Source: Nitrospira sp.
Lineage (GTDB): Bacteria > Nitrospirota > Nitrospiria > Nitrospirales > Nitrospiraceae
Direction: 5' to 3'
Length of the DNA stretch: 64,000 nt
Assembly: GCA_022843785.1 (NCBI GenBank)
Contig: JALHMZ010000011.1
Span: 82,582-146,581, forward strand
Below, piece by piece: positions 10,100-18,275 of this stretch (within the stretch, counting starts at the first letter, position 1; the number at the start of each line of letters is the position of its first letter). Under the pieces are notes generated by a model, which saw only the letters and a list, made by a program, of their open reading frames with translations, searched no databases and was not told the origin of the DNA. Position numbers and translations under genes: made by a program.

Positions 10100-11558
10100 G
10101 CAACCCACTGAACGGCCGATCGAGCCGAAGCCACAGGACATGCGTCCGCGCGCGCCGGAGAAAGATGCCTTGCGGGATGCGCTGCGCGATCAGGCGGAGC
10201 GTGGGCAAACCAAGTCCGATATCGTCCTGCAATCCGTTCAACGGCTGTTGCGGCGAGGAGCCATCACCAATCTTGCCAAGATGCTGGGACGGATGCACCC
10301 GGCCGATGTCGCCAAGGTCGTCAACCACCTCTCGTCTTCAAAAGAAAAGCGGGAAGTGTTTGAGCTGGTCCGAGGAGAAAACAAGCGCGGCCAGGTACTG
10401 AGCGAGCTGGAAGGGCAGAGCATTCAGGAGGTGTTGGCTGATCTGTTGCATTCGGATGTGGCCTGGCTGTTGAAGGATCTCGGGCCTGACGATGTCGCGT
10501 ACATCCTTGGGTTTCTTCCGGAGGAGCGGGGCAAAGACATTCTTGCATTGATGAAGACGGAGGACTCCACCGAAGTCGCGGACATTCTTAGATACCCCAA
10601 AGATACCGCTGGCGGCATTATGACGACGGAGTTCTTTTCTCTGTCGGAGGACGCCACTGCCCAAGAAGCGATCCGCAGGCTGCAGCATGCCACCGATGCG
10701 GAGATGGTGTTCTACATCTATGTCACAGATAAAGATGAGCACCTGGTCGGTGTCTTGTCCTTACGCCAACTGCTGACAGTGCTGCCTGCGACGCCGTTGA
10801 AGAATATCATGACTCGGGATGTGATGAGCGTCACGGTCGATATGGACCAGGAAGAAGTCGCGCGCCAGGTGGCCAGTTACAACTTGCTCGCGATTCCGGT
10901 GGTTGAGAAGGATGGGAGATTGGCGGGGATCATCACGGTTGATGACGTTGTGGACGTCATCCGCGAAGAAGCGACGGAAGACATGCTGAAGATGGCCGGA
11001 GCCATAGAAGAAGACACCGTCTCGAAATCGTCGAGCTTGGGATCGGCCAGGCTACGGTTGCCGTGGCTCTTTACCAATCTTGTCGGGAGCCTCTTGTCGG
11101 GAGCGATCTTGTGGTATTTTCGCTACACGATTCAAGAAGTTGTGGCTATCGTCAGTTTTATTCCCGTCATCGCCGCGATGGGTGGCAACGTGGGGCTGCA
11201 ATCCTCAACGCTGATCATCCGTGGGCTGGCGACAGGCCTCGTTGAATTGACCGATGTGTGGACGGTGTTTTTTCGTGAGGTGAAGGTCGGTCTTGTTATG
11301 GGGCTTGCGTGCGGAGTGATTTTGACCATCGTCGGATGGGGACTACACCAGGGATTTTTGGGAGTGGTGGTGGGAGTCTCATTGGTGATTGCATTCCTGG
11401 TTTCGACCAGCATGGCTACGATCATGCCGATCGTGCTTAAGCGGATGGGGGTGGACCCAGCCGTCGCAGCCGGACCGTTCGTCACCACCGCCAACGACAT
11501 TACCGGTATTACGATCTATCTCACGCTGGCAACGGTTTTTCTGGACTATCTGCGGTGA
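10098..11558 (+). CDS. mgtE: MgtE-type magnesium transporter
   Basis: Inner-membrane Mg2+ channel gated by its cytoplasmic domain. It has 486 residues from the ATG giving MQPTERP; a longer frame starts inside the 8-nt repeat array and is less likely. Domains in order: the N-terminal superhelical MgtE domain (about 25-150, with LHPADV-like MHPADVAKVV), two CBS domains (about 155-280, VVEKDGRLAGIITVDD), and five transmembrane helices from about 310. The channel signature MGGNVGLQSST and the C-terminal TTANDITGITIYL with its pore aspartate are present. Confidence 0.94.
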   Translation: MQPTERPIEPKPQDMRPRAPEKDALRDALRDQAERGQTKSDIVLQSVQRLLRRGAITNLAKMLGRMHPADVAKVVNHLSSSKEKREVFELVRGENKRGQVLSELEGQSIQEVLADLLHSDVAWLLKDLGPDDVAYILGFLPEERGKDILALMKTEDSTEVADILRYPKDTAGGIMTTEFFSLSEDATAQEAIRRLQHATDAEMVFYIYVTDKDEHLVGVLSLRQLLTVLPATPLKNIMTRDVMSVTVDMDQEEVARQVASYNLLAIPVVEKDGRLAGIITVDDVVDVIREEATEDMLKMAGAIEEDTVSKSSSLGSARLRLPWLFTNLVGSLLSGAILWYFRYTIQEVVAIVSFIPVIAAMGGNVGLQSSTLIIRGLATGLVELTDVWTVFFREVKVGLVMGLACGVILTIVGWGLHQGFLGVVVGVSLVIAFLVSTSMATIMPIVLKRMGVDPAVAAGPFVTTANDITGITIYLTLATVFLDYLR

Positions 11559-11612
11559 ACGACGGCGCAAGGTCCACACAGCGCCGTACCCCAATGCATA
11601 GGTTATTGCGCT

Positions 11613-12371
11613 ATGCCGCTTGTTAAATCGACGGCGATTGTCTTACGGAGCCGAAAGTGGGGCGATGCCGACCGAATTGTGACCTGCTATGCCAGAAGCT
11701 TGGGGAAGATTCGAGGAGTGGCCCGTGGAGCAAGACGTCAGAAAAGTCGCTTTGGCGCAGCACTTGAGCCATTTACCGTATGCCGGCTGGATTTGTTCGA
11801 GAAGCCGGGGGACTCGCTGTTCCGGATATCGCATGTTGATGTCACGACGTCGTTCCAGTCCTTGCGTGAAGATCTCGGTTTAATGGATTCAGCGGCACGG
11901 ATGGTCAATGTAGTGGCTGCGATCACTCCTGACGGGGATCCGGATCCGCTGTTGTTCGATACGCTTGAGCGGGGCTTGTCTTCGCTGCATCAGAGCAAAG
12001 ATCCGGCCTATACGGCGTTGTTGTTTCAAATTAGACTGTTGGGCCTGACCGGGTTTCGTCCGCAGACCGATCACTGTGTCGCTTGCGGAAAAGTACAGTT
12101 GACCGGGGGGCCGCAATTTTCACCCGTGGCCGGGGGGCTTGTGTGTTTGGTGTGCGCTGCGCGACAACGGGTTCGCTGCGTGCCGCTTTCACTGGGCAGT
12201 CTGGCATTTCTCCAACAAGCCGTTCGGCTGGCTCCTGAACTGGTCACCCGTCTCAGAGCCTCTGGGCAAGTACGGAGTGAAATTGAAGCGGCCATCGAAG
12301 GCTATGTGACGGTCGTCGCCGGCAAGCGGCTCCCGCCGGTTGATTTTTTGTCATCCGCGCGGTCTGTCTGA
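11613..12371 (+). CDS. recO: RecO, DNA repair protein
   Basis: Loads RecA with RecR at gapped DNA in the RecFOR pathway. It has 252 residues. The N-terminal OB fold begins STAIVLRSRKWGDADRIVTCY. The C-terminal half has a CxxC/CxxC zinc-finger pair (CVAC near 152 and CLVC near 177). Sequence between them is short, as usual for RecO. It is on the same strand as mgtE, with a 54-bp gap. Confidence 0.93.
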   Translation: MPLVKSTAIVLRSRKWGDADRIVTCYARSLGKIRGVARGARRQKSRFGAALEPFTVCRLDLFEKPGDSLFRISHVDVTTSFQSLREDLGLMDSAARMVNVVAAITPDGDPDPLLFDTLERGLSSLHQSKDPAYTALLFQIRLLGLTGFRPQTDHCVACGKVQLTGGPQFSPVAGGLVCLVCAARQRVRCVPLSLGSLAFLQQAVRLAPELVTRLRASGQVRSEIEAAIEGYVTVVAGKRLPPVDFLSSARSV

Positions 12372-12401
12372 ATGACATGATTCCACATGAGAGGTGAGGG
12401 T

Positions 12402-12758
12402 ATGACGTCTGGTTCGCTTGAGCCACGTGATATGGAGTGGCTTGATAAAGGGGTTTTGGGCATTCAGTGGAACGACGGCCATCACAGTGTCTATCCGGTT
12501 CGATATCTTCGCCTGCACTGTCCCTGCGCAGCGTGCGTGGACGAGTGGACGGGAGAGCGCCGGTTGAAAGGCGAAGACGTGCCCTTGCTCATCATGGTGC
12601 AGGATATTCAGCCGGTTGGACGCTATGCACTTCAATTCCGATGGAGCGATGGCCACGATACCGGTATTTATGCATATTCGTTATTAAGGAAGCTATGTCA
12701 GTGCGATGTCTGCCAGCCTGTCAAGCCGGTTGAGTCAAAATCCAGGAGGTTGATGTGA
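12402..12758 (+). CDS. DUF971 (GBBH-like) protein
   Basis: 118-residue cytoplasmic protein. It carries the DUF971 pattern: a WNDGH segment, RYLRLHCPCAACVDEW, and RWSDGHDTGIY followed by a C-terminal CQCDVC cysteine cluster. The family is related to the N-terminal domain of gamma-butyrobetaine hydroxylase and is sometimes linked to iron-sulfur cluster carriers; the role here is unknown. The start at 12402 is preferred over the ATG five codons earlier because GAGG sits 7 bp before it. Confidence 0.85.
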   Translation: MTSGSLEPRDMEWLDKGVLGIQWNDGHHSVYPVRYLRLHCPCAACVDEWTGERRLKGEDVPLLIMVQDIQPVGRYALQFRWSDGHDTGIYAYSLLRKLCQCDVCQPVKPVESKSRRLM

Positions 12759-13270
12759 TACGGAGAGCAGAGGGTGTGACAGGATTGAGGTTGCCGTCTG
12801 TTCTTGTCTGTCAGAAGGCTCTGCGAATGATGTGTGTGTTTGGGAATGTGCTGGCACTCATCGCTGTGGTTGGGTGCAAGGGAATGCCGACATTGGCGGA
12901 GCAAGAACGACTCGTAAAAGCGAACAGTCTTGTACTCGATCATGTCACCGCCCGGGCCGTCGTCAATGTATGGGGGGAGCCTCCTCACCATCGAAGTCTG
13001 TTCACCCATTTTTTTGTCATGTCGGATCAACGCATGATTCCGAGCATGCGTGTGGTGACAGGCGAGACCCCGAGGGGATGGAGTGCGGAAGTTCACGCAG
13101 GGGAGGGGTTGTTTTTTGCGTATCCTGAACGCGGGTGGCTATTGGTATTTCTTGAGGAGCGCCTTGTTTATAAGGAAGAGCTTAAGGCTGAGGAGCTGCG
13201 GACGATTGTAGAAACGTGGGCATACGAGGATCGCTTTAAAACACGATTGGAAGGTGCACCCCGACCCTAG
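12755..13270 (+). CDS. Predicted lipoprotein of unknown function
   Basis: 171 residues, not recognised. It starts with GTG overlapping the DUF971 stop, with AGGAGG 5 bp upstream, so it is coupled to that gene. A hydrophobic stretch at about 26-40 ends in a lipobox VVGC (Cys41), suggesting export and lipidation; the N-region before it is unusually long. If a later ATG (codon 25 or 26) were used, the signal would be of normal length. The mature part has aromatic-rich beta-like segments (FAYPERGWLLVFLEERLVY) and no catalytic motif that I recognise. Confidence 0.7.
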   Translation: MIRRAEGVTGLRLPSVLVCQKALRMMCVFGNVLALIAVVGCKGMPTLAEQERLVKANSLVLDHVTARAVVNVWGEPPHHRSLFTHFFVMSDQRMIPSMRVVTGETPRGWSAEVHAGEGLFFAYPERGWLLVFLEERLVYKEELKAEELRTIVETWAYEDRFKTRLEGAPRP

Positions 13271-13320
13271 ATTTCACGGTGCAAGATCCAAGTTGTGAGG
13301 GGATGCTCGCATATAATTTG

Positions 13321-13418
13321 ATCCTTGATCCTTGTCCCTTGCACCTTGAAACTTGCCCCTTGAATCAAGCAACTCGCAAGACACAACTCGAAACCAGAAA
13401 CATGAAACACGAAACTCC
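13321..13418. repeat. Degenerate 7-nt array with strand switch (before and into glgA)
   Basis: Seen directly: fourteen consecutive heptamers in one phase from 13321. Units 1-6 end in TTG (atccttg, atccttg, tcccttg, caccttg, aaacttg, ccccttg). Units 7-14 switch to purine-rich complements (aatcaag, caactcg, caagaca, caactcg, aaaccag, aaacatg, aaacacg, aaactcc). The glgA start codon lies inside the twelfth unit, so the first codons of glgA come from the array. Confidence 0.85.
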
Positions 13419-14922
13419 GGAGCGACCCGCAAAGCCTCTCAATATCGCGATAGCAGCATCCGAAGCGGTTCCCTTTGCCAAGACAGGGGGATTGGCAGAT
13501 GTCGTGGGCGCGTTGCCACAAGAATTGATTAAGCTGGGGCATCGAGTCACGGTACTGTTGCCCGGTTACCGGAGTTTTTCCAGCGTTGATCAGCCACGTC
13601 GGGCTTTCATGCGATGTCGGATTCCCACTGCAGGCCTACCAGCAGAGGTGGTGCTGGAGGAAGTGACTGTGCCGGTTGCAGGGGGGCTGTATCCACTCAG
13701 GATCTTAGGGGTTCGCTATGATCCCTACTTCGACCGCCCAGGGCTTTATCAAGATGAACGCGGGGATTACCCGGACAATCTTGAGCGATTCGTCTTGTTC
13801 TGTCGGGCGGTTCTTCACGCAGTGCAGTTTCTTGGGAGATCACGTAAAGAGACGGTAGACGTTCTTCACTTGCATGATTGGCAAACAGCATTGTGTGCGG
13901 TGTATCTGAACGCGCTGACCCAGGAGCGCGAGGGGCTTGAGCTGCTGAAGACTGTGTTGACATTGCATAATGTGGGGTATCAAGGGGTCTTCACCAGCGA
14001 AAAGTTTTCAAAGACAGGGCTTCCACCGGACTTCTTTACGCCGAGCGGACTCGAGTTCTACGGGTCGGTCAATTGTTTGAAGGGTGGGATCATCTTTTCA
14101 GATGCAGTGACGACGGTCAGTCCTACATATGCCAAAGAGATTATGACCAAGGAATTCGGCTGTGGACTCGAAGGGGTGCTTGCGAATCGGGCCGCCGGCG
14201 TACAGGGAATTACAAATGGTATTGATGTCGCTCTGTGGAATCCTGAGAAAGATCCCTACTTGCCGGCATGCTACACAGCCAGTGATTTGTCGGGCAAACA
14301 GGTGTGCAAGCGTGCAGTGCAGAAAGAGTTCGGGTTGCCGGCCCGCAATGTGCCGCTTCTGGCTCTGATCGGAAGAATGACTTCCCAGAAGGGCTTTGAC
14401 CTGCTGCTCGATATTATTCCTGAACTGATGCTGATGAATCCTCAGATTGCCATATTAGGGACCGGGGATCATCATCTGGAGCAGGAGTTTCTGAAGGCGA
14501 AATCCGCATATCCTGATCGCATAGCCGTGCACATTGGTTTCGACGAAGGACTTGCCCACAGGATCGAGGCCGGCGCAGATATGTTGGTGATGCCTTCCCG
14601 CTATGAGCCCTGCGGATTGAGCCAGCTCTATAGTCTTCGATATGGTACCGTTCCCATTGTTCGACGTACGGGCGGATTGAGAGATACCATTGTCCCGTTT
14701 AAACCATCAACAGCGCAGGCTAAGCGTGCGACAGGTTTTCATGTTGTCGATTCGTCGTCAGATGCGCTTTTGACAGAGATACTTCTGGCATTGTCCGTGT
14801 ATCGAGAGCAGGACACATGGCGTTCCCTGATACAGGCTGGAATGAGTACGGATGTTTCATGGACACAAGCTGCACAACAGTATGTGCAGCTGTATCGATC
14901 GGTTATTGGAACGAGCGGGTGA
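13402..14922 (+). CDS. glgA: GlgA, glycogen synthase (ADP-glucose)
   Basis: Adds glucose from ADP-glucose to growing glycogen (GT5, GT-B fold). It has 506 residues from the ATG giving MKHETPERPAKP. The ORF could open 41 codons earlier, but that part would be repeat array. The ADP-glucose-binding KTGGLADV motif is near residue 24, LHDWQTAL near 150, NGIDVALWNP follows the first domain, and RYEPCGLSQLYSLRYG near 410 holds the conserved catalytic glutamate region. This points to glycogen as carbon store. No other glg gene is in the window. Confidence 0.95.
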   Translation: MKHETPERPAKPLNIAIAASEAVPFAKTGGLADVVGALPQELIKLGHRVTVLLPGYRSFSSVDQPRRAFMRCRIPTAGLPAEVVLEEVTVPVAGGLYPLRILGVRYDPYFDRPGLYQDERGDYPDNLERFVLFCRAVLHAVQFLGRSRKETVDVLHLHDWQTALCAVYLNALTQEREGLELLKTVLTLHNVGYQGVFTSEKFSKTGLPPDFFTPSGLEFYGSVNCLKGGIIFSDAVTTVSPTYAKEIMTKEFGCGLEGVLANRAAGVQGITNGIDVALWNPEKDPYLPACYTASDLSGKQVCKRAVQKEFGLPARNVPLLALIGRMTSQKGFDLLLDIIPELMLMNPQIAILGTGDHHLEQEFLKAKSAYPDRIAVHIGFDEGLAHRIEAGADMLVMPSRYEPCGLSQLYSLRYGTVPIVRRTGGLRDTIVPFKPSTAQAKRATGFHVVDSSSDALLTEILLALSVYREQDTWRSLIQAGMSTDVSWTQAAQQYVQLYRSVIGTSG

Positions 14923-14924
14923 GG

Positions 14925-15434
14925 TTAAGGTGTTTTGACAGCAATATCGATTCCTCGTTCGAGTTCAGTGAGGAATCGCTTCGCTTGCAAGATATAATAG
15001 GGCGAAAGATTTTGGTTGAGCGTGAGGATGGAAGTAAAGGCTTGACGAGCTTCATCAACCTGCCCTTCGTGAAGAGCGAGTTGTCCTGTGTGAAGGGAGC
15101 AAGCTGCAGTCATCGCATGAAGATCAACAGCTAAGCGGTTAGCCGGGTTGCTTACCAACTGTTCTAGCTGAGTCGGCAAGGGAAGCACAAACCCATCATA
15201 GCCCTCATTCTGTTGGGAGAGGCTGGCAGCCGACGAGAGTTGCTTCATGCCTATGCTGGCCCGATTAAAATCTGACGAGAGCTTACAATCGCTGTAAGTC
15301 TCCCAGAGCGACATGAATCTTGTATTGTCAAGAACTGCTGGATTAGTGGAGTGATTGGTTTGGCACCCAGAAGCTAGAACGACGACCCCAATCAATCCTA
15401 GGAGGAGCTGTTTTACTGGCGATGCTTGGTGCAC
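14925..15434 (-). CDS. Predicted lipoprotein with helical repeats
   Basis: 169 residues, convergent with glgA (2 bp apart). The GTG start is chosen because GGAG lies 7 nt upstream; a TTG two codons earlier would leave only 1 nt. A signal segment (QLLLGLIGVVVLASGC) ends in a perfect lipobox LASGC. The mature part is helical, with a TPR-like stretch (LHEGQVDEARQAFTSILTLN), so a scaffold role at the outer membrane is plausible. Function not recognised. It lies downstream of the LuxR-type regulator gene on the same strand. Confidence 0.75.
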   Translation of the reverse strand: MHQASPVKQLLLGLIGVVVLASGCQTNHSTNPAVLDNTRFMSLWETYSDCKLSSDFNRASIGMKQLSSAASLSQQNEGYDGFVLPLPTQLEQLVSNPANRLAVDLHAMTAACSLHTGQLALHEGQVDEARQAFTSILTLNQNLSPYYILQAKRFLTELERGIDIAVKTP

Positions 15435-15578
15435 TTTCAATCTCCACTTCTACGCAGTTCTTAATTAAACGGCGCGTACAGTACTAGATGCAATGCAAAC
15501 AGCGGACCTTTCCGAGCGTAACGTAAGTAATTGATTTGTTATATATATTCCGTGTAGAGCGAATGAAAATTGTGCGAA

Positions 15579-15597
15579 ACACTACTCACTGTGGTGT
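15579..15597 (-). terminator. Possible weak hairpin after the LuxR-type gene
   Basis: On the minus strand, just past the regulator stop, ACACCAC and GTAGTGT form a 6-of-7 bp stem with a 5-nt loop followed by only three Ts. It may slow transcription into the lipoprotein gene but is too weak to call a firm terminator. Confidence 0.3.
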
Positions 15598-15613
15598 ATT
15601 TGCAACAGGTAGG

Positions 15614-16222
15614 TTACGAATTAAACATATGGACGAGAATTCCAGTGCGAGTTGAGGAGTTCGTTTTTCGCATAATATGCTTGATGTGCTCTTTCACCGT
15701 TTGTTCAGTGATTTCAAGTGCATTTGCAATCTCCTTATTTGTCCATCCCTTTGCAAGGTGTTCGACGACTGCTTGCTCGCGGTTGGTCAAATTAAAGCGA
15801 TCACGCGCATGTTCGGCATTCAAGTTCTGCTTCCGCCCGATTTCCTCCATGGTGACGACGAGTCTAGCGTTCTGAACGCCACCGCGGTCTGGAAGACCGA
15901 ATCCTCTGAGCAGAATGGGTTGATTTGGGTCTCCTGCCACACGTTTCAACTCAAATTGTTCCCAGTCCTTTGCTTCTGTCCGGACGTGTAGGGCTTTTAT
16001 AATTTCTCCGCATAGTTCCGTGAGGGCTGTGGGAAGAACTCCATGGGCTGATTTGGCCGTCTGCCCGCCATGTTCAACAGCATTGATTTTTTTTGCAAGC
16101 TCAGACGCTTGCCGGTTCATGTGGAGCAGCTGCATGGATGCTGAGAGGACTACGATACCTGATCCTGCGCGTTGATCTACAAAACCGTCTTTTGGGTCAA
16201 CGGTGTTGGGGCTATCGGCCAT
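15614..16222 (-). CDS. LuxR-type regulator with PAS-like sensor domain
   Basis: About 202 residues. The C-terminus is a clear LuxR/FixJ helix-turn-helix: LTNREQAVVEHLAKGWTNKEIA followed by TEQTVKEHIKHIMRKT. The N-terminal 130 residues look like a small PAS-type domain (GSGIVVLSASMQLLHMNRQASEL), so it may sense a ligand or redox state rather than be phosphorylated; no receiver-domain aspartates are seen. The ATG at 16222 is used; a TTG 12 codons earlier is possible and neither has a strong ribosome site. It is transcribed away from the exopolysaccharide locus from a divergent promoter, which makes control of that locus likely. Confidence 0.85.
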   Translation of the reverse strand: MADSPNTVDPKDGFVDQRAGSGIVVLSASMQLLHMNRQASELAKKINAVEHGGQTAKSAHGVLPTALTELCGEIIKALHVRTEAKDWEQFELKRVAGDPNQPILLRGFGLPDRGGVQNARLVVTMEEIGRKQNLNAEHARDRFNLTNREQAVVEHLAKGWTNKEIANALEITEQTVKEHIKHIMRKTNSSTRTGILVHMFNS

Positions 16223-16318
16223 AAGAAGCAAATCCGTGTCTTGGGGAGAGTTTGGCAATAATAGACAATAGCCAACCCACTAAAGAGAGAGTGGGAAAGC
16301 TCTCTTGCTAGCGTGTCC

Positions 16319-16347
16319 ATACTATATAACACTTTTGGGGGAGTCAA
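16319..16347 (-). promoter_or_regulatory. Sigma-70-type promoter for the LuxR-type gene
   Basis: On the minus strand TTGACT (16347-16342) and TAGTAT (16324-16319) are separated by exactly 17 bp, matching 5 of 6 and 4 of 6 consensus bases. It would give a leader of about 50-90 nt, depending on the start codon. Confidence 0.6.
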
Positions 16348-16482
16348 CATATACCTTTGAGAAAGTAGAACCTACATCGTCGGTATTGTTGTCGCTCTGA
16401 ATTCCAACTAGAGTGACAAACATTCTTGGGAAAAGGGAGTGCGACTGATTTTATGTACGATATCTAATTTCTTGATGAGTGC

Positions 16483-16511
16483 CTGACAATAAGCACAAAG
16501 TAGGCTAGTAT
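16483..16511 (+). promoter_or_regulatory. Sigma-70-type promoter for the exopolysaccharide locus
   Basis: CTGACA (16483-16488) and TAGTAT (16506-16511) are separated by exactly 17 bp, 39 bp before the PilZ start codon. The -10 box is identical to that of the divergent promoter about 160 bp away. The 290-bp region between the two genes is AT-rich and has no ORF, so it is the natural place for operators. Confidence 0.6.
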
Positions 16512-16549
16512 CATTCGTTCAATATACAAGATACAAGTGGAGGGGCAAC

Positions 16550-16897
16550 GTGACGAATACAGAGTGGGAGTGGTCGATGAGGGACAGTCATGAAAACCAT
16601 AGTGAGCGGGCGGCCTTGTTGAGGCCTATTCCCTACGAGATGACCGCGACTTTAGAAGGTGCTGCTGCAGCAACTCCCAGTGGGAGAGCGCTCTCTCTCA
16701 ATATCAGTAGCGGGGGCATGCTGATCTTGATGGATCAAGCGCCGCAAGTCGATCAGGTGTTGAAGGTCTATGTTCCGACGCCGGTCACCGTTGCTGAAAC
16801 TCCCACCCTTGCAGAAGTACGCTGGACAAGGAAGCTGCCGTTCGGTCGTGTGAACGGGAATGGAGCGTATTTCGTTGGGTTAAAGTTCATGTTCTGA
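16550..16897 (+). CDS. PilZ-domain protein (probable c-di-GMP receptor)
   Basis: 115-residue protein, one PilZ domain. The binding pattern is visible as an arginine-rich start (SERAALLRPIP, near 25) and the LNISSGGM block near 54, the counterpart of the (D/N)xSxxG motif, followed by beta strands ending in AYFVGLKFMF. It starts at GTG with GGAGG 7 nt upstream. As the first gene after the promoter of the exopolysaccharide locus it probably links c-di-GMP level to export or synthesis. Ligand binding is inferred, since the first motif is not a textbook RxxxR. Confidence 0.82.
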   Translation: MTNTEWEWSMRDSHENHSERAALLRPIPYEMTATLEGAAAATPSGRALSLNISSGGMLILMDQAPQVDQVLKVYVPTPVTVAETPTLAEVRWTRKLPFGRVNGNGAYFVGLKFMF

Positions 16898-16944
16898 GAC
16901 AATGAACCAATTGGGACGAACACAATAGGGAATGGGCGGGGAAA

Positions 16945-17607
16945 GTGATTTTTCTGGCGCTGATTGTCTGCGGCTACGTTGAGTATGCGATGGCTCCGGG
17001 GTTATTGCAGGCGCAATCGGTCAATGCGGGAACCACGGTGACTGCAGCCAGTCAGGCTGTGGAGAAAGCCGACAAAGCGTCCTTGATTGTCACGCAGGAG
17101 TACTGGATTGGACCGGAAGACGTATTGGATATCACGGTGTGGCGGAATGCCGATCTTTCTAAACAGGTACTGGTGCGGCCGGACGGCCGAGTCTCGCTCC
17201 CTCTGATCGGAGATATCACCGCTGTAGGAAAAACAGCGGCAGAATTAGCAGAGGCGATCTCAGCGAAATTGAAAGAGTTCAAAGAGAATCCTCAGGTCTC
17301 GATTGTTGTCAAAGAAGTGAATAGCTATGCCATTTATGTATTGGGCGAGGTTGCGAGACCAGCAAAGTACCCTTTAAAAAGTAAGACGACGATTTTACAG
17401 GCCATTACGCTTGCCGGAGGTTTTTTGCCGACAGCAGCTCGGAACAAACTGGTCGTGTTCCGATTCGGCGAAAACGGGGAGAGGGATGTGAAGATCAGAG
17501 CCAGTTATGACGATATTGTCCTCCGTGACGGAGGAGGTCAAAACATTACGCTGAAGCCTGGCGATACACTGGTGGTCCCGTCTGAGAATATGGTCCTGAT
17601 ACCGTAA
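16945..17607 (+). CDS. Wza-like polysaccharide export protein (copy 1)
   Basis: 220-residue exported protein of the outer-membrane polysaccharide export family. An N-terminal hydrophobic signal is followed by an AQS cleavage-like site near residue 25. The Poly_export domain begins YWIGPEDVLDITVWRN and includes VRPDGRVSLPLIGDI; a SLBB domain follows (VLGEVARPAKYPLK, ITLAGGFLP). It lacks a lipobox, unlike copy 2. GTG is the start with a GGGCGGGG-type site before it. It is shorter than E. coli Wza, as is normal in exosortase-linked loci. Copies 1 and 2 are tandem duplicates, so the pore may be mixed. Confidence 0.92.
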   Translation: MIFLALIVCGYVEYAMAPGLLQAQSVNAGTTVTAASQAVEKADKASLIVTQEYWIGPEDVLDITVWRNADLSKQVLVRPDGRVSLPLIGDITAVGKTAAELAEAISAKLKEFKENPQVSIVVKEVNSYAIYVLGEVARPAKYPLKSKTTILQAITLAGGFLPTAARNKLVVFRFGENGERDVKIRASYDDIVLRDGGGQNITLKPGDTLVVPSENMVLIP

Positions 17608-17618
17608 GCAGGGGTGAT

Positions 17619-18275
17619 ATGCAAATACTGTCGGATTGTCATCAAATAAAATCCATAAGCCAGTCGGCAAGGCGAGGATTGCGATACTGCGTATGTTTGG
17701 TCAGTGCCGTCGTACTGGCATCATGCGCAGAAATTCCAGCAGACGTCATACAGGAGGCGAATCGACAAGTTGCGAATGAATTTCTGCTTGGCCCCGAGGA
17801 TGTTGTGGAAGTCACAGTGTGGAGAAATCAAGATTTGTCTCGGACTATCACTGTGCGTCCGGACGGTATGATTTCCCTGCCGCTGATTGGAGATGTCCAG
17901 GCTAGCGGTCTCACCGCGGCCCAAGTAGGTGAGAAAATCTCAAAGCGCTTGACGGAATACAAAGAGAATCCATCCGTTTCTGTCAGTGTCAAAGAGATCA
18001 ATAGCTACTACATTTATCTCGTCGGAGAGGTGACGCGTCCGGGAAAGTATGCGCTGAAGTCCTATGCAACCGTGCTGCAAGGCATATCCCTCGCCGGCGG
18101 GTTTACACAGTATGCGTCAAAAAATCGGATGGCGATTCTGAGGTGGTCTGCGTCAAAGGGCTCCAGCAGTGAGCGCCAAGTGAGAATTCCAGTGAGCTAC
18201 GACGATTTGATTTCCGGGAAAGGAAGGGTGGGTAACTTTACACTGATGTCGGGAGACACCATTGTTGTGCCGTGA
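17619..18275 (+). CDS. Wza-like polysaccharide export lipoprotein (copy 2)
   Basis: 218 residues, paralogous over its full length to the gene just upstream (shared core: RPDG, SLPLIGD, KENP, SVKEINSYYIYLVGEV). A signal ends in the lipobox VLASC (Cys about 32), so this copy is a lipoprotein, as Wza normally is. Poly_export and SLBB domains are in the same order as in copy 1. It follows copy 1 by 11 bp and overlaps the next gene by 14 bp. It probably forms the outer-membrane and periplasmic channel. Confidence 0.93.
   Translation: MQILSDCHQIKSISQSARRGLRYCVCLVSAVVLASCAEIPADVIQEANRQVANEFLLGPEDVVEVTVWRNQDLSRTITVRPDGMISLPLIGDVQASGLTAAQVGEKISKRLTEYKENPSVSVSVKEINSYYIYLVGEVTRPGKYALKSYATVLQGISLAGGFTQYASKNRMAILRWSASKGSSSERQVRIPVSYDDLISGKGRVGNFTLMSGDTIVVP

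Noticed and set aside
13321..13418. Possible CRISPR-like array
   Set aside because: Unit is only 7 nt, degenerate and without spacers or cas genes nearby.
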